Source of the DNA: DATAFT01 sp035544635
Lineage (GTDB): Bacteria > Acidobacteriota > Thermoanaerobaculia > Multivoradales > Multivoraceae
Reading direction: 5' to 3'
NCBI GenBank assembly: GCA_035544635.1
Contig: DATKDQ010000065.1
Coordinates: forward strand, 1 to 15,988
DNA: 15,988 nucleotides
The notes beneath the pieces are model-generated. The model searched no databases. It was not told the DNA's origin and saw only the letters and a list, made by a program, of their open reading frames with translations. The translations under genes and the position numbers were made by a program. Below are positions 6,700-13,337 of the stretch, one piece after another (the first letter of the stretch is position 1; the number at the start of each line of letters is the position of its first letter).

Positions 6700-7746
6700 C
6701 TAGCGACGCCGGGCAGCGGCTTCGACCGTCGCCGGAATCTCCTGGAACGCGGGAAGCATCAGCAGATCGACGACGCGGTTCGAATAGCCCCACTCGTTGT
6801 CGTACCACGCGATCACCTTGGCCCATCCGTCCCCCGTGGCATCGGTCGAGAGCGCGTCGAAGATCGAGGAGTGCGAGTTGCCGACGATGTCGGTCGAGAC
6901 CAGCGCCTCCTCGGTGTACTGCACGATCCTGTGGAGACGCGGGCTCGCGGCCGCTTCGCGCACCGCGTGGTTGATCTCGTCGCTGGTCGGCCCGGACCGC
7001 AGGTGGCAGACCAGGTCGACCACCGAGCCGTCCGGCACCGGCACCCGCATCGCCAGCCCGTCGAGCTTCCCCGCGAGTCTCGGCAGCACCTTGCCCACCG
7101 CCTTCGCCGCCCCGGTCGTGGTCGGGATGATGTTCTCCGCCGCGGCGCGGCTCCGGCGCAGATCCTTGTGCGGGACGTCCGCGAGACGCTGGTCGTTGGT
7201 GTAGGCGTGCACCGTGGTCATGAGGCCCGAATCGATGCCGAAGAAATCATCGAGGATCTTCGCGATCGGCGCCAGGCAGTTGGTGGTGCACGACGCGTTG
7301 GACACCAGGCGGTGCCGCGGCTCCAGGATGTCCTCGTTGACGCCGATCACGATCATGGCGTCGATCTCGTCGCGCGCCGGAACGGTGAGGACCACCTTCC
7401 TGGCGCCGCCGGCGAGATGCTTCTCCAGGTCCGCGGGACGGCTCCACACTCCGGTCGACTCGATGACGAAGTCGACGCCGTGCGTTCCCCACGGGATTGC
7501 CGCCGGATCGCGCTCCGCCGTCATCCGGACCTTCCTGCCGTTGGCGTAGAGGTACTGGTCGTCGTAGCCGACCTCGCCCGGGAAGACTCCCATCACCGTG
7601 TCGTACTTCAGGAGATAGGCGAGCTGCTCGTTCTCGTAGAGATCGTTGACCAGGGCCACCTCGACGTCGGGACGCTCGTGGACGATGCGGAACACGGTCC
7701 GGCCGATGCGCCCGAACCCGTTGATGCCGATCCGTACCGGTGTCAT
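6700..7746 (-). CDS. gap: Glyceraldehyde-3-phosphate dehydrogenase (canonical)
   Basis: This 348-residue phosphorylating GAPDH interconverts glyceraldehyde-3-phosphate and 1,3-bisphosphoglycerate in glycolysis and gluconeogenesis. The Rossmann motif is INGFGRIGR at 8-16, the nucleophile is Cys153 in SNASCTTNC, and the base is His180 in TTVHAYTNDQ. The S-loop (DQRLADVPHKDLRRSRAAA) and WYDNEWGYSNRV near the C-terminus are intact. Asp35 in VALVNDL fits NAD+ preference. ATG 7746 overlaps the upstream paralog's TGA as ATGA, so translation is probably coupled. A C-terminal tail (EIPATVEAAARRR) adds a few residues over the usual length of about 331-337. A class I GAPDH role is secure; flux direction cannot be told from sequence. 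Confidence 0.96.
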   Translation of the reverse strand: MTPVRIGINGFGRIGRTVFRIVHERPDVEVALVNDLYENEQLAYLLKYDTVMGVFPGEVGYDDQYLYANGRKVRMTAERDPAAIPWGTHGVDFVIESTGVWSRPADLEKHLAGGARKVVLTVPARDEIDAMIVIGVNEDILEPRHRLVSNASCTTNCLAPIAKILDDFFGIDSGLMTTVHAYTNDQRLADVPHKDLRRSRAAAENIIPTTTGAAKAVGKVLPRLAGKLDGLAMRVPVPDGSVVDLVCHLRSGPTSDEINHAVREAAASPRLHRIVQYTEEALVSTDIVGNSHSSIFDALSTDATGDGWAKVIAWYDNEWGYSNRVVDLLMLPAFQEIPATVEAAARRR

Positions 7747-8765
7747 GCCGCGGCCTCCTCTCCGAGCCGGGTGAAGCGCTCGATCAGGTCCACCGCTCGA
7801 TGGGCGTAACCCCAGCCGTTGTCGAACCAGCAGAGCGTCTTCGACACCCGCTCTCCCAGCGTCATGGTGGCGTCGCCGTCGAAGGTGCCGGAGTGGGAGC
7901 TGCGGATGATGTCGCTCGACACCAGCGGCGCATTCTCGTAGGCGAGGACACCGGGGAAGCGACCGGACGCCGCGGTTCGCACGACTTCGTTGATCGCGGT
8001 CTTGGTGACCGGCTGCCGGTGCCAGCAGACCAGGTCCACCACGGAGCCGTTTGGCACCGGTACGTTCATCGCCATGCCTCGGATCTTGCCGCGCAGCGTG
8101 GGGAGCAGGTGCTCGAGGATCTGAGGCGCGTTGGTGTGCTGCGGGATGATGTTCTCCGCCGCCGCCCGCCCGGTCCGGAGGTCCGCCGTCGGCACGTCGG
8201 CGAGCCGCTGCTGATTGGTGTAGGCGTGCACCGAGGTGAGAAACGCGCGCTCGATCCCGAACGCCTCGTCGAGGATGCGCAGCACGGGAGCCGCCGCGTG
8301 CGCCGTGCACGACGAGTTGGAGACGATGCGGTGCTCGGGCCGTAGCTGGTCGTCGTTGATGCCGACGACGACCGTCAAGTCGGGAGGATCCGCCGCCGGA
8401 CTGCACAGCAGGACCCGGGAGGCACCCTGCTCGAGGTGCTTCTCCAACTCGCGCCGGCCGCGGACGCGGCTGGTTGCTTCCACCACCACGTCGACGCCGA
8501 GATCGCCCCACGGCACGTCGCCCGGCTTCTCACCGGCCAGGAGCTTCACCTGGCGACCCCAGGCGTAGAGATGACCGTCGCGCACCGACACCTCGTCCGG
8601 GAAGCGGCCGAGCAGCGTGTCGAATCGCAGCAGGTACTCGAGCGCGTCCGGATCCGCGGTGTCGCTGATGGCGACGATCCTCAGGTCGTCACGGCGGTAG
8701 AGGATGCGGAACAGATTGCGGCCGATGCGGCCGAATCCCATGAGGCCGATACGGGTCGCGGTCAT
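7743..8765 (-). CDS. Divergent GAPDH-family paralog with altered active-site loop
   Basis: The 340-residue protein is a full-length GAPDH-fold enzyme. It has GLMGFGRIGR at 7-16, Asp35 for NAD binding, nucleophile Cys153 and base His180 in SVHAYTNQQ. The usual SCTTNC loop reads SCTAHA, the usual STGV segment reads ATSRVRG, and the S-loop reads VPTADLRTGRAAA. WFDNGWGYAHRAVDL near the C-terminus is close to the canonical form. The nucleophile and base are kept, so it is probably catalytic, but substrate or phosphate handling may differ. It is not close to erythrose-4-phosphate dehydrogenase, which has a different S-loop. ATG 8765 follows GGGGGAA on the minus strand. It is the first gene of a two-gene operon with the canonical gap, by ATGA overlap. 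Confidence 0.88.
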   Translation of the reverse strand: MTATRIGLMGFGRIGRNLFRILYRRDDLRIVAISDTADPDALEYLLRFDTLLGRFPDEVSVRDGHLYAWGRQVKLLAGEKPGDVPWGDLGVDVVVEATSRVRGRRELEKHLEQGASRVLLCSPAADPPDLTVVVGINDDQLRPEHRIVSNSSCTAHAAAPVLRILDEAFGIERAFLTSVHAYTNQQRLADVPTADLRTGRAAAENIIPQHTNAPQILEHLLPTLRGKIRGMAMNVPVPNGSVVDLVCWHRQPVTKTAINEVVRTAASGRFPGVLAYENAPLVSSDIIRSSHSGTFDGDATMTLGERVSKTLCWFDNGWGYAHRAVDLIERFTRLGEEAAA

Positions 8766-8825
8766 GTGGTTCCCCCGTTCGAGTGTACCGAAGGCCGCGC
8801 GCTGGCTCGCCCCGGTCCGGCGCGA

Positions 8826-8850
8826 TATACTGCAGAGGACTCGGGATACT
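8826..8850 (+). promoter_or_regulatory. Candidate -10 elements for the glycosyltransferase, duplicated
   Basis: TATACT at 8826-8831 matches five of six consensus bases. GATACT at 8845-8850 is a second, weaker copy created by an exact 19-bp tandem duplication. No clear TTGACA-like -35 lies 16-18 bp upstream (TGGCTC at 8803-8808 is the best). The site is in the 121-bp divergent gap between the GAPDH pair and the glycosyltransferase. Confidence 0.4.
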
Positions 8851-8864
8851 GCAGAGGACTCGGG
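8827..8864 (+). repeat. Exact 19-bp tandem duplication
   Basis: ATACTGCAGAGGACTCGGG occurs at 8827-8845 and again, with no gap, at 8846-8864. It duplicates most of a -10-like element and the sequence just after it, 22 bp before the GTG start of the downstream gene. Confidence 0.95.
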
Positions 8865-8886
8865 GAATCGACCAGGGAGGGCTGAG

Positions 8887-9567
8887 GTGCGAGTGGCGGC
8901 GATTATCCCTGCCTGGAACGAAGCCGAGACCATTGGCCCCGTGATCGCGGCGGCGCGGCGGGCCGCCGCGGTCGACGAGGTGATCGTCGTCGACAACGGC
9001 TCCGAAGACGACACCACCGCAGTCGCCGCGTCGCACGGCGCGTGCGTGATCTTCGAGCCCACCCAGGGCAAGGGTGAGGCGATGCGCACCGGCGTGGCGT
9101 CGACCGACGCCGACGTGGTCGTTTTTCTCGACGCCGATCTCCTCGGTCTTCGCTCCGAACACGTCGACGCGCTGGTTGGAACGGTGCTGCGCCGTGACGC
9201 CGACATGGCCTGCGGGCTCTGCGATCGCGGCTCGGCGCTCAATACTCTCCATCTCCACTACCTGCCGATCCTGTGCGGGCAGCGCGCGCTGCGGCGCGAG
9301 CTGTTCGAGGCGCTCGAGCCCAGGGAGGCGAGCGGCTACAAGGTGGAGGCGGCGCTGAACTCACTGGTAGCCCAGCGCAAGCTGCGGCGGCATCTCCAGG
9401 TGCTGACCGGTGTGCACCACCGGATGAAGGAAGAGAAGGCGAAGAACCCGGTCACCGGATTCGTCCGCAAGGTGCGAATGCTGCTGTCGGCGTGTTGGAC
9501 CTACGTGTCGTTCAAGTTCCGCCACCACGTGGTCGACGAGATCCTCGACGTGCTCTCGCACAGATAG
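8887..9567 (+). CDS. Family 2 glycosyltransferase (GT-A fold)
   Basis: The 226-residue protein has the GT2 nucleotide-sugar fold: AAIIPAWNEAETIG near the N-terminus, EVIVVDNGSEDDT at 31-43, QGKGEAMRTG at 60-69 and the metal-binding DAD at 82-84 (FLDADLLGL). It resembles short polyprenol-phosphate or phosphoglycerate sugar transferases of the dolichol-phosphate-mannose synthase type, but donor and acceptor cannot be named. No long transmembrane anchor is seen; the C-terminal part (residues 175-226) is basic and aromatic and may lie on the membrane. The start is GTG 8887, preceded by GGGAGG with 6 nt spacing. The frame is open further upstream, but that part only mirrors the opposite-strand paralog's start region. 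It stands alone, divergent from the GAPDH operon and convergent with uppS. Confidence 0.85.
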   Translation: MRVAAIIPAWNEAETIGPVIAAARRAAAVDEVIVVDNGSEDDTTAVAASHGACVIFEPTQGKGEAMRTGVASTDADVVVFLDADLLGLRSEHVDALVGTVLRRDADMACGLCDRGSALNTLHLHYLPILCGQRALRRELFEALEPREASGYKVEAALNSLVAQRKLRRHLQVLTGVHHRMKEEKAKNPVTGFVRKVRMLLSACWTYVSFKFRHHVVDEILDVLSHR

Positions 9568-9574
9568 CGCGCCA

Positions 9575-9597
9575 GCGCCGGAAAGCGGCACCGGCGC
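9575..9597. terminator. Possible hairpin between convergent genes
   Basis: GCGCCGG at 9575-9581 pairs with CCGGCGC at 9591-9597 around a 9-nt loop, in the 51-bp gap between the glycosyltransferase and uppS stop codons. There is no T-tract on either side, so it is at best a weak or Rho-assisted end for both transcripts. Confidence 0.3.
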
Positions 9598-9618
9598 ATC
9601 GCCCCACGCGGCGGGCGA

Positions 9619-10446
9619 TCACCGGGCGATCCCGATCCGGCGCGGCGCGGGCTCCTCGGCCGGCAGCGCGCCAAAGCGTCGTTCGCGCCGGTCGAGCTCG
9701 ACGACCGCACGCTCGAGATCGGAAGCGTCGAAGTCGGGCCACAGGCGATCGGTGAAGTAGAGCTCGGCGTAGGCGCTCTCCCACAGCAGGAAGTCCGAGA
9801 GCCGCTTCTCGCCTCCGGTGCGGATGACCAGGTCGAGCTCGGGCACCTCGATCGGGGAATGCACCGCCTCGTGCAGCGAGCGCTCGAAGGTGCGGCGGTC
9901 GGGCGGCCACGACGGTGGCCGCTCTCCTGCGCCCCGGCCCCCGTCGGCCAGGCGCGACGCGGCGGCGAGGATGGCGTCGCGCCCCGAGTAGTCGACGGCG
10001 AGGCGCAGATGGAGGCGGCGGCCCTGCGCGGTATCCGCCTCGGCGGCCGTGATGGCGCCGAGGAGTGCTGGCCGGAGCCGGTCGCGCCGGCCGATCACGC
10101 TCAGCCGAAGGCCGTCGCGGATCGCGCGCTCGCGCTCGCGGCCGAGATAGTCCTCGAGCAGAGCCATCAGCGCATCGACCTCCGCGGCGGGCCGCCGCCA
10201 ATTGTCGCAGGAGAACGCGTAGAGCGTGAGGGTGTCGATCGCGAGCCCGGGCGCAGCCTCGAGGATGCGCCGCACCGCCTTGGCTCCGGCGCGGTGGCCA
10301 AAGCAGCGGGGCAGGCCGCGCGCCTGCGCCCAGCGGCCGTTGCCGTCCATGATCACGCCGACGTGGATCGGGCGCCGCGCCGCCGCCCGCGTCTCTCTCT
10401 CTCGCGCCGGGGGTTCGCCGGTATCAGCCGCCTCCACGGGTCGCAC
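9619..10446 (-). CDS. uppS: Undecaprenyl diphosphate synthase (cis-prenyltransferase)
   Basis: The 275-residue cis-prenyltransferase extends farnesyl diphosphate with isopentenyl units to undecaprenyl diphosphate, the lipid carrier for peptidoglycan and polysaccharide. Visible motifs are VIMDGNGRWAQARG with catalytic Asp34, FGHRAGAKAVRR, TLYAFSCDNWRRP, and LDLVIRTGGEKRLSDFLLWESAYAELYFTD split around the diphosphate-binding region, then LWPDFD. About 25 Arg/Ala-rich residues precede the conserved core. The start used is GTG 10446, with GGAGG 9 nt upstream; it overlaps the upstream regulator gene by 23 bp. GTG 10437 is an alternative. No cdsA or other usual uppS neighbour is next to it. It is the last gene of a three-gene leftward operon. 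Confidence 0.94.
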   Translation of the reverse strand: MRPVEAADTGEPPARERETRAAARRPIHVGVIMDGNGRWAQARGLPRCFGHRAGAKAVRRILEAAPGLAIDTLTLYAFSCDNWRRPAAEVDALMALLEDYLGRERERAIRDGLRLSVIGRRDRLRPALLGAITAAEADTAQGRRLHLRLAVDYSGRDAILAAASRLADGGRGAGERPPSWPPDRRTFERSLHEAVHSPIEVPELDLVIRTGGEKRLSDFLLWESAYAELYFTDRLWPDFDASDLERAVVELDRRERRFGALPAEEPAPRRIGIAR

Positions 10447-10816
10447 GCAGCAGCGCCTCCATGTGATCGAGGTAGCGTTCCAGGGCGCGGCGCCCGGCCG
10501 CGGTGAGCGTGTACTCGGTGCGCGGCACGCGGCCGCTGAAGCTCTTGACGCAGTCGATCAGGCCGGCGTCCTCGAGCTTGCGGGCGTGGACCGCCAGGTT
10601 GCCGTCGGTGGTACGCAGGAGCTTGCGGAGATCCGGGAAGCTCAGCTTCGAGTTGACCGCGAGCGCGCTCAGGATCCCAAGGCGGACGCGCTGGTAGACC
10701 AGTCGATCCTCGGCGTCGCGGCCGCTCGACGCGAGGAAACCCCGCAGCCCGGCGAGCCCGGCGCGAGTGGTCCCGCCGGAGGAGGTCGGGCGCGTCTCGC
10801 GCCGACGATCAGCCAC
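10424..10816 (-). CDS. Winged-helix transcriptional regulator
   Basis: The 130-residue protein looks like a small winged-helix DNA-binding regulator, of the type grouped with HTH_34 or MarR/PadR-like domains. The core spans about residues 42-122: VYQRVRLGILSALAVNSKLS (first helix), FPDLRKLLRTTDGNLAVHAR with the recognition helix near 69-85, then LEDAGLIDCVKSFSGRVPRT and the wing EYTLTAAGRRALERYL. The first 35 residues are low-complexity and probably disordered. The start is GTG 10816 with GGAGG 4 nt before it. It overlaps the membrane-protein gene upstream by 8 bp and uppS downstream by 23 bp. It probably binds its own operon promoter; the AT-rich inverted repeat near 11470 is a candidate site, by inference only. 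Confidence 0.8.
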   Translation of the reverse strand: MADRRRETRPTSSGGTTRAGLAGLRGFLASSGRDAEDRLVYQRVRLGILSALAVNSKLSFPDLRKLLRTTDGNLAVHARKLEDAGLIDCVKSFSGRVPRTEYTLTAAGRRALERYLDHMEALLRATRGGG

Positions 10817-11426
10817 CGTACCTCCTCGCGATGAGCGCTCCGAAGACGAGGTGGAGGCCTCCGAAGCCGAGGGCGAGCATCTGGTTGGACCACGCGCTGG
10901 GAAGCAGGAGAGTCGCTGCGCCGAGCGCCATGAAGCAGGCGCCCATCAGGGGCACCGGCCGCACCGAGAAGGCGCCTCCGGTGACGACCCCCGTGCCATA
11001 GAGCAGGAGCCACATGCCGGGGACGGCCGAAGTCGCTCCCGCGCGCAGCAGGATCGCCGTGAGAATCACCGCTGCCAGGATCGGAGGCGTCAGGTTCATC
11101 ACGAAGCGCCTGGCCACACCTCGGTAGAGCTCGACCCCCATTCCGCGCGCCTTGTGCCAGGTGGCCCAGCCGCCGAGGAGGGCGGCGACCACGGCGTCAG
11201 ACACCCAGATCGCGAGCCAGTGCTCTTGCCAGGACGGCACCGAGGCGAGGGCGGCCGCGACCAGCGCGCTCGCCCCCATCGCCAGACCGCCGTAGCCGGA
11301 GACGGCCGTGAACGAGGACGACGACTCCATCGCCTCGCGGATGTAGCGTAGGTTGTCGAGAGCGCGGTCGTGGAGGTCCACCGTGGTGGAGCTGCGCGGC
11401 CGAGGCAGCGGATCGGGGACCGGCAT
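10809..11426 (-). CDS. Six-helix membrane protein of unknown function, partner of the winged-helix regulator
   Basis: The 205-residue protein has a cytosolic N-terminal segment with LDNLRYIREAMESSSSFTAV at about 23-42, followed by around six hydrophobic helices near 47-65, 72-90, 113-128, 134-152, 158-176 and 182-200. No catalytic or transport motif is visible. The 'LRYIREAMESSSSFTAVSG' segment followed by a Gly-rich first helix resembles small proteins that I associate with winged-helix genes in Acidobacteriota; that association is from memory and has not been searched. ATG 11426 has no clear Shine-Dalgarno sequence, and a TTGACA promoter would place the transcript start about on the ATG, so the mRNA may be leaderless. 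Function is unknown. Confidence 0.75.
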   Translation of the reverse strand: MPVPDPLPRPRSSTTVDLHDRALDNLRYIREAMESSSSFTAVSGYGGLAMGASALVAAALASVPSWQEHWLAIWVSDAVVAALLGGWATWHKARGMGVELYRGVARRFVMNLTPPILAAVILTAILLRAGATSAVPGMWLLLYGTGVVTGGAFSVRPVPLMGACFMALGAATLLLPSAWSNQMLALGFGGLHLVFGALIARRYGG

Positions 11427-11432
11427 GGGAGA

Positions 11433-11461
11433 AGACTAGAAGGAGGAGATTGGACTGTCAA
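11433..11461 (-). promoter_or_regulatory. Promoter of the leftward membrane protein-regulator-uppS operon
   Basis: On the minus strand a perfect TTGACA (11461-11456) is followed after 17 bp by TAGTCT (11438-11433). The predicted start of transcription falls on or next to ATG 11426, which agrees with the lack of a ribosome site there. The -35 is strong; the -10 matches three of six consensus bases. Confidence 0.55.
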
Positions 11462-11463
11462 GT

Positions 11464-11480
11464 ACTTTGATTTTAAAAGT
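11464..11480. promoter_or_regulatory. AT-rich inverted repeat between divergent promoters, candidate operator
   Basis: ACTTT (11464-11468) and AAAGT (11476-11480) form an inverted repeat around GATTTTA. The patch 11460-11483 is strikingly AT-rich for this window. It lies just upstream of the leftward -35 and 15 bp before the rightward -35, so it could be an UP element or a binding site for the winged-helix regulator encoded in the leftward operon. No binding motif for that regulator is known to me. Confidence 0.35.
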
Positions 11481-11495
11481 TGACGCTCGACCCTC

Positions 11496-11525
11496 TTGAC
11501 CGGAAGCTCTGCCGGCGGCTACACT
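11496..11525 (+). promoter_or_regulatory. Rightward promoter for a leader or small RNA before the MATE gene
   Basis: TTGACC (11496-11501) and TACACT (11520-11525) are separated by 18 bp and match five and four of six consensus bases. Transcription would start near 11532. It points to the terminator at 11654-11694 and the MATE gene at 11757. Confidence 0.5.
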
Positions 11526-11531
11526 GCGACC

Positions 11532-11694
11532 TCTTTTCGAGGCACTCCCCAATGCTGGCCCCCGAGCTCATTCACTCGTCACGACCCGTCTCCGAGGCGG
11601 GCGGGAGCGGGAGGGCGCCGGGGCGCTGACGCGAGCACACAGCGTGCTTCGCCAAGAGCCCTGGGTCTTCCCGATCCAGGGCTCTTTTGCTTTT
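11532..11694 (+). ncRNA. Putative small RNA or attenuated 5' leader upstream of the MATE gene
   Basis: This fills most of the 330-bp stretch with no convincing gene between 11427 and 11756. A rightward promoter and a strong intrinsic terminator bracket about 160 nt. Local structure includes CCTC/GAGG around 11530-11541 and CGAGCAC pairing with GTGCTTCG, with one bulge, near 11632-11651. The only upstream gene runs leftward, so the terminator must end a transcript that begins here. No known riboswitch, 6S, tmRNA or SRP RNA signature was recognised. It could be an independent sRNA, or a leader controlling read-through into the MATE transporter. Exact ends are estimates. Confidence 0.45.
11654..11694 (+). 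terminator. Strong intrinsic terminator or attenuator
   Basis: AAGAGCCCTGG (11654-11664) pairs with CCAGGGCTCTT (11676-11686). Three more pairs, including one G-U, close a TTCCC loop. The stem runs into TTTTGCTTTT (11685-11694). It works only rightward because no T-tract follows it on the other strand. It lies 62 bp before the MATE start codon. Confidence 0.85.
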
Positions 11695-11756
11695 GGCTGG
11701 ACGCTTGCTGCAGGGTGGCTCTCTGTCGGTGCGGACTCCGCGACGGGCGGTGACAC

Positions 11757-13232
11757 ATGGGCACAGTGGACGTCTCGTACCGCCGGATCCTCGAGATCGC
11801 CGGCCCGGTCCTGATCACGAACTTCTCCTACACCCTGATGGGGGTGCTCGACACCGCCATGGTGGGGCGGCTGGGCGTGCCCGCGCTGGCGGCGGTGGGT
11901 CTGGCCAACATGGTCGCGTTCTCGGTCCTGAGCTTCTTCTGGGGACTGATGAGCGGCGTCAACACGTTGACCGCCCAGGCGTTCGGTGCGCGCGATCGCG
12001 ACGCGGTGGGCCGCGTGTTCTTTCAGGGCCTGTACCTGGCGCTCGCCTCCGGCGGCGTGCTGCTCGCCACCATGCCCCTGGTGAAGGCGATCCTGCGCTG
12101 GGTGGATCCGTCTCCCGAGGTCGCGGCCATGGCCGCGCAGTACATGGATATCCGGCTCTACGGCGGGATCAGCATCGTTCTGCTGTGGGCGGCGGACAAC
12201 TTCTATCGCGGCCTGGGACGCACCAGGATCATGATGTGGTGCGGTATGGCGCAGCTGGTGCTCAACTGCGGCTTCAACTGGGCGCTCATCTTCGGCGAGC
12301 TCGGCGCGCCGGAGATGGGGGTGGCGGGAGCCGCGCTCGGCACGGTGCTCGCGCAGATCGTGATCGCGCTCTTCCTGCTCGGGACCATCCTCGTCTTCGG
12401 GCCGGCACGGCGCGAGTTCCTGCCGAGCCTCCGCTGGGGCTGGGCACGTCGGCGGTCACCGGCGACCCCGCCTGCCTCGGCCCCACGAGAGGCTCGGGTG
12501 TGGCGGCTGCAGCCGCCACTCTTCCGCGCGTTGGTGCGGCTCAGTCTGCCGATCGGAGTGCAGACCTGCCTCGAGATGGGCGGCGTCACGGTATTCACGG
12601 CGGTGGTCGCCCGGATCGGAGACGCCGAACTGGCTGCCACCAACGCCGTGATCCAGGCCTGGAGCGTGGCCTTCATGGGCGCGCTGGCGCTCGCGGTGGG
12701 CGCCACCACGTTGGTCGGCCAGTGCGTCGGCGCCGGCGAGCTGGCGCAGACTCGGGTGGTGGTGCGGCGAGTGACCTGGCTCGGCTATGCGTTCACCGTC
12801 GCGGTCGGCGCGGTGTACGTGCTCGCGCCGGCGCGGCTGATGGCGCTCTTCGTCACCGCCGACGAGCTGCCGCGGCTGTTGCCGTTCGCGCGCCCGCTGT
12901 TCGCGGTGGTGGTGGCGTGTCTGGTGTTCGACCTCAAGTTCAACATCCTGTCGGGAGCGTTGCGCGGAGCGGGCGACACTACCTACAGCATGCTGGTGAA
13001 CGTCGGCAGCGCCTGGCTGGTGTTCGTTCCGGCGCTGCTCTTGGTCACCCCGCGCTGGGGGCTGGTGGGCGCCTGGTCCTGCTTCATCCTGCACGTCTTC
13101 GTGATCGCGCTCCTACTCGAGCTCCGCGTGCGTGGCAGCAGATGGCTGCGTCCGCCGGTGCAGGCGCGGACGAGCCCCGCTCGAACGGCTCCGGGGAAGA
13201 GGCTCTTGGCCGAGGGAGGAGACGCCGCGTGA
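11757..13232 (+). CDS. MATE family multidrug/toxin exporter
   Basis: The 491-residue inner-membrane protein has about twelve hydrophobic segments in two homologous halves, typical of MATE (NorM/DinF-like) antiporters, which export cationic drugs or metabolites using Na+ or H+ gradients. Recognisable are PVLITNFSYTLMGVLDTAMVG in the first helix (split across about residues 16-37), LTAQAFGARDRD near 72-83, YRGLGRTR, and in the second half LSLPIGVQTCLEMGG, TTLVGQCVGAGE and LRGAGDTTYSMLVN. The loop between the halves (about 215-250) is long and basic. The C-terminal 30 residues are hydrophilic. Start ATG 11757 has only a weak GGCGG upstream. Substrate is unknown. An intrinsic terminator before the gene suggests attenuation. 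The WaaE-like gene follows after 105 bp. Confidence 0.9.
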   Translation: MGTVDVSYRRILEIAGPVLITNFSYTLMGVLDTAMVGRLGVPALAAVGLANMVAFSVLSFFWGLMSGVNTLTAQAFGARDRDAVGRVFFQGLYLALASGGVLLATMPLVKAILRWVDPSPEVAAMAAQYMDIRLYGGISIVLLWAADNFYRGLGRTRIMMWCGMAQLVLNCGFNWALIFGELGAPEMGVAGAALGTVLAQIVIALFLLGTILVFGPARREFLPSLRWGWARRRSPATPPASAPREARVWRLQPPLFRALVRLSLPIGVQTCLEMGGVTVFTAVVARIGDAELAATNAVIQAWSVAFMGALALAVGATTLVGQCVGAGELAQTRVVVRRVTWLGYAFTVAVGAVYVLAPARLMALFVTADELPRLLPFARPLFAVVVACLVFDLKFNILSGALRGAGDTTYSMLVNVGSAWLVFVPALLLVTPRWGLVGAWSCFILHVFVIALLLELRVRGSRWLRPPVQARTSPARTAPGKRLLAEGGDAA

Positions 13233-13294
13233 GGCCGGCACGCGCGGGCGAGCGGCGGCGTACGCGGGCAGCAGGGAAGGGGTCTGCGAGATAG

Positions 13295-13320
13295 TAGAAT
13301 CCAGGCCCGGCATGGCCTGG
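13295..13320 (+). promoter_or_regulatory. Candidate -10 and adjacent palindrome upstream of the WaaE-like gene
   Basis: TAGAAT (13295-13300) resembles a -10 element. Immediately after it CCAGGCC (13301-13307) and GGCCTGG (13314-13320) form a perfect 7-bp inverted repeat around CGGCAT. If TAGAAT is used, the palindrome covers the transcription start and could be an operator or a 5' stem. No -35 is apparent. Confidence 0.3.
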
Positions 13321-13337
13321 GCCAGGGTCTGCCGATC

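Noticed and set aside
8704..8886. Extended start of the glycosyltransferase upstream of GTG 8887
   Set aside because: The open frame continues into the antisense of the GAPDH paralog's start region, has no family resemblance there, and GTG 8887 has a GGGAGG site at good spacing.
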